Assembly (NCBI RefSeq): GCF_029207565.1
Contig: NZ_JANCMW010000012.1
Location: forward strand, 111,181-175,180
Length of the DNA: 64,000 nt
From: Marinobacter iranensis
GTDB lineage: Bacteria; Pseudomonadota; Gammaproteobacteria; Pseudomonadales; Oleiphilaceae
Direction of reading: 5' to 3'
Every line of letters begins with the position of its first letter. The first letter of the stretch is position 1. The position numbers and the translations under genes were made by a program. The notes beneath the pieces are model-generated. The model saw only the letters and a program-made list of their open reading frames with translations, was not told where the DNA came from and searched no databases. Below are positions 58,137 through 64,000 of the stretch, piece after piece.

Positions 58137-59150
58137 TCAACTGGCCTTGAGACTGGGGAGGTCGTACACCTCCTGTCCGCTCAGTTGAAGGTATTTCTGT
58201 ATCACCAACAGTGCAATGGTTTGTTCCATTTGTTGGTCATAAAATTTCTTAACATACCGGTTGGCGTTGGCAATGATCGCCTCCGCTTCGTCCGGGTGGT
58301 CCTGGTAGTAGCGAATTTTTTCCGGCAGGTCGGAATGGTCATCGGCCAGCTCAACGTAGTGGTAACCGGGCACCAGCACCCCTTCCATAAACCAGGTCTC
58401 GAAACGGGGCCGGCGCATCAGGCACAGGGAGTTGGAGGCCATGATCCACTTCAGGTTCGTCGCCACATCAATGCCTTCCACGCTCACCACGAACTGGTGT
58501 TGCAGCTGTTCCTCAATACACATGAAGTCTTTGTGGTAGGGCTGGGCCTCGGGTTCCTTATGCTGGGTACAACCAATATCGCACAGTGGGTGACCGATAA
58601 AACGGGTGGCGAAATCAATGCGATGCTGGCGGTTGGACTTGCCGCGCCATACCGCCAGGGGCTTCTTCTGGCGAAATGGGGTGGGGTCCTCAACGAATTG
58701 GTAATGCCGAACCGAGTTGAGTTTGAGCAATACTGAATTGCGATTGGTGGCATCGCGACGAACGGGGCGGCTCTTCACAAAACGAGGCTCGTCCGGAATC
58801 TCGGTGACGTCCCCGAACTGGTAATCCACTTTGCGGTCCCGGGGGAAACACTGGATAAGGTTGCGAAAGTCGAAGCAATAGGCGCTACTCTTACCAGCAA
58901 AGGTGAAATCGCCGGCGGGTTCGGCCGTCGAGGGCAACGTGAACGGCACCGACATTCGATTGTAGTAGGCAACCCTCGCCTCAATGGCGGCCTTGCGTTC
59001 GGGTGTTTCGGCCTCGTACGCTGCCATCAGCAGGTCGCATTGGCGTTGCCAGTAGGCTCGGGGAACCAGAGAGCGTACCGCATTCCCGGAGTAGTAACCC
59101 AGTTTGTGCAGGTTCTTGGAAAAATTGTCACCGACTCGCATTGTTGTCAC
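58137..59150 (-). CDS. CAP10/GT90-family glycosyltransferase
   Basis: 337 residues. Family-typical blocks: PLAVWRGKSNRQHRIDFATR, then CDIGCT, YHKDFMCIEEQLQHQFVVSV followed by EGIDVATNLKWIMASNSLCL. In bacteria GT90 enzymes are thought to add sugars to lipopolysaccharide core (LpsA-like). It sits 16 nt upstream of the response-regulator gene on the same strand, so they may be co-transcribed and linked to envelope remodelling. Confidence 0.85.
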   Translation of the reverse strand: MTTMRVGDNFSKNLHKLGYYSGNAVRSLVPRAYWQRQCDLLMAAYEAETPERKAAIEARVAYYNRMSVPFTLPSTAEPAGDFTFAGKSSAYCFDFRNLIQCFPRDRKVDYQFGDVTEIPDEPRFVKSRPVRRDATNRNSVLLKLNSVRHYQFVEDPTPFRQKKPLAVWRGKSNRQHRIDFATRFIGHPLCDIGCTQHKEPEAQPYHKDFMCIEEQLQHQFVVSVEGIDVATNLKWIMASNSLCLMRRPRFETWFMEGVLVPGYHYVELADDHSDLPEKIRYYQDHPDEAEAIIANANRYVKKFYDQQMEQTIALLVIQKYLQLSGQEVYDLPSLKAS

Positions 59151-59247
59151 CGGACGTTGATTGAGACGCCCCTACCGTAACCGGGCAAGGTTCAAGGAAA
59201 TGTCAGGTAAACATCAATAAAACATCAAAGTGTGTCAGGAGGATTAA

Positions 59248-61203
59248 ATGAGCGAACGGTCTTTGCAGTCCCTGCCGCCGGTGCTGGCCGGGCCGATTCT
59301 CAGGCACGCCACTTTCAACAGGGTGACCTTCTGGCTGGTAGGGTCCTGTTCGCTGGCCCTGCGGATGTGCCTTTATCGGGATGATGCAGACGAGCCGTGG
59401 TTTGACCGGGTGCTCACCGAAAAGGAAGTCACCAGGGTAAGGTTCGGAGCATCTGCCTACCTGCATCTGATCGACGTTGAAACAGACGATGCGTTGCCCG
59501 CAAACACCCGTATCGGCTACGACCTGGGCGTGTCCGGTTTCGAATCGGACGGGAATGCCAGCAGTGATGAATCCTGGATACGGGAATGGGCACCACACCT
59601 GTGCATGCCGGGCGCACAACGGCCCGATTTCGTGATCCGGGAAAAGCTGGACCGGCTGCTCCATGGCTCATGCCGGCGCCCGCATTCCGCAGCAGCCGAC
59701 GGGCTGGTGAGGGTGGACGAGACGCTGGTGGATACCCGGGCCGACATTACAAAGCGCCCAGCCCTGATGCTGATGACCGGCGACCAGATTTACGCAGACG
59801 ATGTTGCCGGCCCCATGCTGCGAGCCATACACAGCCTGATCGACTGCCTGGGCCTGTACGAGGAAGTGATCAGCGGCAGCTCGGTCAGCGACAGCAAGGC
59901 ACTGAGGGCGAGCCCGGACACCTACTTTCACCGGGAAAAGCTGCTACCGGATATCAGCAGCAACGCGGCACTGCTGGAGCGTTTCTTCGGTGGTGTCAAA
60001 AAGCCGGTATTCACCACCGCCAACGCCCATAACCACCTGATTGCCCTCAACGAAGTCATGGCCATGTACCTGTTGGTCTGGTCGCCGGTGTGCTGGCGCC
60101 TGGTCACCATGGAGCAACCGACCCTGTCCGCGGAAGATGCAACCGCCTACCAGCAACAGCAGGCTGCCATTGATGACTTCGTAGCCGGGCTGCCCCAAGC
60201 GGCACGGGCACTGGCGCACCTGCCCAGCTACATGATCTTCGACGACCACGACGTAACGGACGACTGGAACCTGTCCGCCCTGTGGGAGAGCACAACCTAC
60301 GAACACCCGTTCTCCCGCCGCATTGTGGGCAATGCCCTGATTGCCTACCTGCTGTGCCAGGGTTGGGGCAACAACCCTGATGCCTTCGACGAGATCATGC
60401 CAGCCATCCGGGAACTGGCGGCATCGGCAGAGCAGGGCGCCCTCTACGACCAAACCGGGCAGGATCAACTGATCGATACCCTGCTGCAGTTCCAGAACTG
60501 GCACTACAACCTGCAGACCTCACCCCGCATCGTGGTGTTGGACACCCGCACCCGCCGCTGGCGCAGCGAGCTCAACCGCGCCAGGCCGTCGGGCCTGCTC
60601 GACTGGGAAGCGTTGACCGAATTCCAGCAGGACATCATGGGCGAGAAGTCCGTGATCGTGGTGTCTCCCGCGCCCATGTTCGGCGTGAAACTGATCGAAG
60701 CCATCCAGAGCGTGTTCACCTTCATCGGCAAACCATTGGTAGTGGACGCTGAAAACTGGATGGCCCACCGTGGGGCCGCCAACGTACTGCTGAACATCTT
60801 TGGCCACTCCCGCACCCCGGAAACCTTCGTGATCCTCTCCGGCGACGTTCACTATTCCTTCGCCTACGACGTGCGCCTGCGCCACCGGCCGGACCGCCCC
60901 AGAATCTGGCAGATCACCAGCAGCGGCATCAAGAACGAATTCCCACCCACCCTTATGGAGTGGCTGGATCGGATCAACCGCTGGCTCTATGCCCCCTGGT
61001 CGCCACTGAACTGGTTTACCAAGCGCCGGCGCATGCGGGTAACCCCAAGGGAGCCCGAAGGCCGCGACGCCGGCGAACGGCTGTGGAACAACGCCGGCAT
61101 TGGCATGGTGGAGCTGGACGAAGAAGGAGCGCCCACAAACATCGAACAACGGAACTCCCGCTCCGGCGGCACAAGGTTCCTGAAGCCGGACCAGCACCAA
61201 TAA
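59248..61203 (+). CDS. PhoD-like metallophosphatase
   Basis: 651 residues. Metal-site motifs LMLMTGDQIYADDVAG (near 175), MIFDDHDVTDDWNL (near 332) and VILSGDVHYSFAYDVRLRHR (near 530), which together are the PhoD phosphatase core. The N-terminal 150 residues are extra and beta-like. There is no Tat or Sec signal, so unlike classical PhoD it seems cytoplasmic. The AGGAGG ribosome site precedes the ATG. Substrate unknown, perhaps a phosphodiester. Confidence 0.85.
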   Translation: MSERSLQSLPPVLAGPILRHATFNRVTFWLVGSCSLALRMCLYRDDADEPWFDRVLTEKEVTRVRFGASAYLHLIDVETDDALPANTRIGYDLGVSGFESDGNASSDESWIREWAPHLCMPGAQRPDFVIREKLDRLLHGSCRRPHSAAADGLVRVDETLVDTRADITKRPALMLMTGDQIYADDVAGPMLRAIHSLIDCLGLYEEVISGSSVSDSKALRASPDTYFHREKLLPDISSNAALLERFFGGVKKPVFTTANAHNHLIALNEVMAMYLLVWSPVCWRLVTMEQPTLSAEDATAYQQQQAAIDDFVAGLPQAARALAHLPSYMIFDDHDVTDDWNLSALWESTTYEHPFSRRIVGNALIAYLLCQGWGNNPDAFDEIMPAIRELAASAEQGALYDQTGQDQLIDTLLQFQNWHYNLQTSPRIVVLDTRTRRWRSELNRARPSGLLDWEALTEFQQDIMGEKSVIVVSPAPMFGVKLIEAIQSVFTFIGKPLVVDAENWMAHRGAANVLLNIFGHSRTPETFVILSGDVHYSFAYDVRLRHRPDRPRIWQITSSGIKNEFPPTLMEWLDRINRWLYAPWSPLNWFTKRRRMRVTPREPEGRDAGERLWNNAGIGMVELDEEGAPTNIEQRNSRSGGTRFLKPDQHQ

Positions 61204-61290
61204 GCGCTTGCGATCACCGAACACAGAGGCAACACTGTTGCCCTTAAACTATTTCTCTTTGAAACATCCATTTACGAGGCAAAACACACC

Positions 61291-61794
61291 ATGAACCCGC
61301 TCTCCAGACTGGCCGCCACCGCACTGATCGCCTGCAGCACCCTGATCGCCACCCCCGCCATGGCCCACGAATACGCCACAGGAAACGTCACCATCGACCA
61401 CCCCTGGAGCCGCCCGACACCCCCAGGCGTACCCGTGGGCGTTGGCTACATGGCCATCACCAACCACGGCGACAGCGACATCACCTTTACCAGTGCCAGC
61501 ACCCCCAGGGCAGAAAGCGTCTCCATCCATGAAAGCACCATGAACGACGGCACCATGAGCATGCGCCCATTAAAGGATGGTCTGACCATCCCCGCCGGCG
61601 AAACCGTGGAACTGAAACCCCACAGCTATCACCTGATGCTGGAAAAACTGGAAGGACGGCTGAAGGAAGGGGAGCGCGTGCCGCTGACGGTGAATTTTGA
61701 CGGTGCGGAAACCATGGAGGTTGAACTGAATGTTGAGCCTTTGGATGGTGGCATGGAGATGGAAGAGAAGGGGATGGAGCATTCTGGGCATTGA
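61291..61794 (+). CDS. Periplasmic copper chaperone PCu(A)C
   Basis: 167 residues with a signal peptide (ATALIACSTLIATPAMA) and a cupredoxin-like domain. The copper-binding His/Met set is visible in VSIHESTMNDGTMSMRPL and LKPHSYHLMLEKL (the H(M)X10MX21HXM pattern). The C-terminal tail is Met/His-rich (GGMEMEEKGMEHSGH). Delivers Cu(I) to cytochrome oxidase CuA. It is the last gene before the cassette-like region. Confidence 0.92.
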   Translation: MNPLSRLAATALIACSTLIATPAMAHEYATGNVTIDHPWSRPTPPGVPVGVGYMAITNHGDSDITFTSASTPRAESVSIHESTMNDGTMSMRPLKDGLTIPAGETVELKPHSYHLMLEKLEGRLKEGERVPLTVNFDGAETMEVELNVEPLDGGMEMEEKGMEHSGH

Positions 61795-61838
61795 CCAATG
61801 TTGGCTGGGGTTATGCTCCGAATGTGCAATTTAAGTTT

Positions 61839-62164
61839 ATGAACTATATTAGGTTTTTCGAACGATGTTCGGGGGGATGTGTGGAGCTATACGAACGCTG
61901 GATATACGCCCGGGGTTCGGCGAGGGTGCTCGCACGCTTATGGTCCAGGGATCATTTTCGGACTGAGGAACAGTGGGAGAAGCACGGAGCCCAGCTTGAG
62001 AAACACGAGGCCGTTTTTTGGAGGGGCTCGAAGAAGATGATCCAATTAATCCGAGGCTAGATCAGCTCATTGAAGATATTGAGCAGGTTTGCCAGCCAGT
62101 CATTGCAGGAAAGGGCACATTGTTCGGTTTTTTAAATATGAAGATAGGATCAAAAAAGAGCTAA
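61839..62164 (+). pseudogene. Cassette gene with a frame change at a T6 run (hypothetical)
   Basis: One frame starting at ATG 61839 reads RTEEQWEKHGAQLEKHEAVF and then runs into a short tail ending at 62060. From the TTTTTT at 62014-62019 a -1 shift opens another frame (LEGLEEDDPINPRLDQLIED ... GTLFGFLNMKIGSKKS), which ends with the TAA inside the attC site at 62162. Read together they give about 109 residues, so the gene is either broken by loss of one T or translated by slippage. Function unknown; helical and charged. Confidence 0.6.
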
Positions 62165-62236
62165 CTAGGGGTTGCAGCCGACCGCTTTTCCGGCGCGTTG
62201 CGCCTCCAAAACGACGGCTCAGCCCAAGCGTTAATT
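62159..62236 (+). other. attC-like integron recombination site 1
   Basis: Imperfect palindrome bounded by a CTAAC end (62161-62165) and GTTAATT (62230-62236, compare GTTRRRY). The inner complementary segments are GCAGCCG and CGGCT. It shares GACCGCTTTTCCG and CTCCAAA with site 2. The stop codon of the upstream cassette gene overlaps its left end, as is common in cassettes. Confidence 0.7.
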
Positions 62237-62285
62237 TCCTGCAGTGTATGCCGATACTATAGGCAAGAGAGAGTGGAGAAACAGT

Positions 62286-63137
62286 TTGAGATTGAATCAT
62301 CACTCACCAACACAGGTTGGTATCCTTTACGCATTTTTGGTGCTAGCTTTTACACTTCTCTATTGGTTTTGCCCATCTTTCTGGAAATCGCCGCTGACTT
62401 TTATTGATAGCTTTTATTTTAGTGTGGTGACGATTACCACCCTGGGATACGGCGACATAACGCCGCAAACCAATGCAGCACGGTTAGCCACGTCAGCCGA
62501 GTCGCTCTCCGGAATATTTGTTATTGGCCTTTTTCTAAACGCAATAACATATAACTTCTCGGCGCGAGAATTAGAAACTAAAAGAAAAGAAGAAGACGAA
62601 AAATGGCGACCAGCTCGTCTTCTAATGGCACGCCACATTTGCAAGATGCATGCGAGTATTTTCTGGGCTCTCCAATGGATTATTAATCCTGCCAACAAAA
62701 TAGATAAGAAACAACATGGCATACCGCCAGAAATGTCACAGAGAAATGCTGATGGCTGGGGCCGAAGGCACCAGATTAACCCTTTAGAGCCCCAGTACGA
62801 TGAGTTAAAGAAAATGGTTGAATACAACAATGTTGCTCTTGACTCAACGCTGCATCCGAAAGTCGTTTCGTTTATCACATGTGCGAAGCAACTTATAAAG
62901 GAATGCGACTTCATTGTTCAAGCCTATGAAAAAAAAGAAGAAGCACTATTCGTAGGGTCATTTGATTCTAGTTCTGCCCTTGAGATGGAGAAAGTATATA
63001 AATTTATGATTTCGGTGTTTCCAGAGGTTGTTGAATTGGAAAATCTCAATAGGCCGATGAAAAGTGCTGACGAACTTATTGAGCTCGCAAGTGAGCTTAA
63101 TGATAAGGTCGATTTTTTAAGGCTGAATGTTAGATGA
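62286..63137 (+). CDS. Cassette-borne two-helix potassium channel protein
   Basis: About 283 residues from TTG at 62286 (GGAG seven bases upstream); a GTG at 62244 in the same frame is an alternative. Membrane helix VGILYAFLVLAFTLLYWFCP, pore loop FYFSVVTITTLGYGDITP with the K+ filter GYGD, second helix SGIFVIGLFLNAITYNF. A long cytosolic helical, charged domain (about 95-283) follows, without a recognisable RCK/TrkA-N motif. It lies between attC sites 1 and 2, so it is a gene-cassette product. Codon use is AT-richer than in neighbours. Confidence 0.8.
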   Translation: MRLNHHSPTQVGILYAFLVLAFTLLYWFCPSFWKSPLTFIDSFYFSVVTITTLGYGDITPQTNAARLATSAESLSGIFVIGLFLNAITYNFSARELETKRKEEDEKWRPARLLMARHICKMHASIFWALQWIINPANKIDKKQHGIPPEMSQRNADGWGRRHQINPLEPQYDELKKMVEYNNVALDSTLHPKVVSFITCAKQLIKECDFIVQAYEKKEEALFVGSFDSSSALEMEKVYKFMISVFPEVVELENLNRPMKSADELIELASELNDKVDFLRLNVR

Positions 63138-63144
63138 GCTCTGA

Positions 63145-63222
63145 TATTGACAAGCGGCATCAAGGCGACCGCTTTTCCGCCGCTTTGCGACTCCAAACCG
63201 TCGCGTGTGCCGGGCGTTAAGA
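63145..63222 (+). other. attC-like integron recombination site 2
   Basis: Ends TATTGAC (63145-63151) and GTTAAGA (63216-63222), with inner arms CGGCATCAAGGCGAC and GTCGCGTGTGCCGG that pair. The interior closely matches site 1 (GACCGCTTTTCCG at 63167-63179). It starts 8 nt after the channel gene stop. Confidence 0.7.
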
Positions 63223-63266
63223 ACATTTGGGATCACACATGATACTTAAGGTTGCAGATCACATTA

Positions 63267-63336
63267 ATCTAACAAATGGCTGTTGCCGGACGTGCCTACG
63301 CTACGCTCTGGCACGCTGCGAAACCAAGCGCTAGAA
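63267..63336 (+). other. attC-like integron recombination site 3
   Basis: Left end ATCTAAC is a perfect RYYYAAC (63267-63273). Right end GCTAGAA (63330-63336) is a degenerate GTTRRRY. Inner arms GACGTGCC and GGCACGCTGC pair. It is of a different subtype from sites 1 and 2. The stretch between sites 2 and 3 has no gene. Confidence 0.65.
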
Positions 63337-63391
63337 CGCGTCACTGCAAGCCGCTTCTTACATCATTATTTTCAAAAGAAGGGGGGTAAAC

Positions 63392-63721
63392 ATGGCCGAG
63401 AAAGCTACACTACCACTTGATGTTGGCCAAGTGCTTGAGATCAGTTTTCAGCCGTTTACACCACGGATAACTGTTCATTCGGAGTGTGAGCTAACTGTGG
63501 AAATCGTTTCGGGCGACAATGTCGGCTTCTCTGACACAGTCGAATACGAGGCAGTCGCAATCCGCGATGAACTAGTACTGCTCTCTTGGCAGGAGCATAT
63601 TGGAAGCACGATCGTCCATGTGCTGGATTTTCATTCCGGCGAAGCGCACACAGTCGTAACGCCAGCTAAGGGCGGTGTTATGCGCCTGAAAGGACGGATT
63701 GATAACAAGTCGGTCATGTGA
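63392..63721 (+). CDS. Cassette protein with MoaF-like fold (109 aa)
   Basis: 109 residues resembling the MoaF-related domain, a small calycin-like barrel common in integron cassettes: EYEAVAIRDELVLLSWQEHI, then STIVHVLDFHSGEAHTVVTP and GGVMRLKGRI. A strong purine-rich site (GAAGGGGGG) precedes the ATG. Such proteins are thought to bind small ligands; the ligand is unknown. No attC site is visible after it, so its cassette may be truncated by the nearby insertion. Confidence 0.75.
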   Translation: MAEKATLPLDVGQVLEISFQPFTPRITVHSECELTVEIVSGDNVGFSDTVEYEAVAIRDELVLLSWQEHIGSTIVHVLDFHSGEAHTVVTPAKGGVMRLKGRIDNKSVM

Positions 63722-63923
63722 TCTGAGGTTTGAAGTGTGAGGTGGCAGAGGCTCGCGGGGCAACCTGCCTGGTTACCGATACCCTTGAGTTCCAATGCAG
63801 ATAGCCCCTACTGACATACCTCCTCGCACCTGTTTACCGGTTCGTCTTCCGGCACCGTCACAGGGTGCTAAGGTCATGCTATGGGGGGAGTGCAGGTTAA
63901 CCAGTCAACTAAGTCCATTATGC
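63722..63923. other. Noncoding stretch between the cassette gene and the IS66-type end
   Basis: About 200 nt with no open frame of note and no attC-like pattern. It could be the remains of an attC or of another mobile piece; nothing specific is recognised. Confidence 0.4.
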
Positions 63924-64000
63924 GTAAGCGTCCGGCAATCACACCTTGTCAGGTATAGCCGGCTTCCAGTTGTGGGGCAATAGCTCGTCGATGGCGTTGT
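63924..64000 (-). mobile_element. End of an IS66-family insertion sequence (cut by window edge)
   Basis: The sequence GTAAGCGTCCGGCAATC at 63924-63940 matches the GTAA-type terminal repeat of IS66 elements, immediately outside the transposase stop. Only the element's end is inside the window; the other end and the target duplication (candidate CATTATGC at 63916-63923) cannot be checked. Confidence 0.75.
63939..64000 (-). CDS. IS66-family transposase (TnpC), C-terminal end only
   Basis: The last 20 codons read NAIDELLPHNWKPAIPDKV and stop. The DELLPHNW ending is characteristic of IS66 TnpC proteins. Partial because the window ends. Confidence 0.75.
   Translation of the reverse strand, partial: NAIDELLPHNWKPAIPDKV

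Noticed and set aside
1..64000. tRNA, rRNA or CRISPR features
   Set aside because: No cloverleaf-like segments with CCA ends, rRNA motifs or regularly spaced identical repeats were noticed on reading; a tRNAscan-SE and CRISPR search would settle it.

Overview
The window is chromosomal DNA of a gammaproteobacterium, almost certainly Marinobacter. The best marker is a 511-residue fatty acyl-CoA reductase (22948-24483) of the type described from marine Marinobacter wax-ester producers. Gene content (relA-mazG, ppc, adk-tsaB-uppP, plsB, murI, a CrbR/ErdR-type regulator beside acs) and the GC-rich codon use agree. No rRNA, tRNA or CRISPR array was seen.

Layout. 1-16.7 kb is housekeeping: the 3' part of relA, mazG, two related small proteins facing each other, ppc, a YbaK-like/HDOD fusion, adk, tsaB, uppP, rsmJ, plsB, nudC-murI, and a DUF2156/methyltransferase pair. 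16.8-22.7 kb is signalling: an HDOD histidine kinase, a response regulator with GGDEF and EAL domains, and a MinD/FleN-like ATPase. 22.9-27.5 kb is acyl and acetyl-CoA metabolism: fatty acyl-CoA reductase, acs and its LuxR-type regulator, with -24/-12 (sigma-54) look-alikes before both enzymes and a REP pair at the end. 27.5-32.5 kb holds assorted enzymes and a lipoprotein.

32.5-38.8 kb is a LysR-controlled catabolic operon (acyl-CoA dehydrogenase, SDR, APH-type kinase, histidine phosphatase, SDR). It resembles in content the Pseudomonas putida levulinate/4-hydroxyacyl-CoA pathway. Its intergenic spaces carry three copies of a hairpin repeat, and a fourth lies at 54.7 kb. In these repeats the core is conserved while the two long arms differ between copies yet stay complementary. 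38.8-46.3 kb has envelope lipoproteins, PBP4, aldo/keto reductases, a GFA protein and a PQQ-type sugar dehydrogenase. 46.3-52.3 kb is an iron island: a 31-residue membrane peptide, a Fhu-type ABC importer and an ABC exporter, each with a Fur-box-like sequence upstream. 52.3-61.8 kb includes a two-repeat exported protein, a bacterial homologue of animal calcium-activated nucleotidase (CANT1), YaiI, a two-component system, a CAP10 glycosyltransferase, a PhoD-like phosphatase and a copper chaperone.

The last 2.2 kb (61.8-64.0 kb) is different: AT-richer, with three attC-like integron recombination sites, same-strand cassette genes (a frameshifted gene, a small K+-channel protein, a MoaF-like protein), a short cassette without a gene, and the end of an IS66-family element. 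No integrase lies inside the window. The most interesting signals are the covarying hairpin repeats, the cassette array with its ion channel, the LysR/APH/ACAD operon, and the Fur-linked micro-protein.
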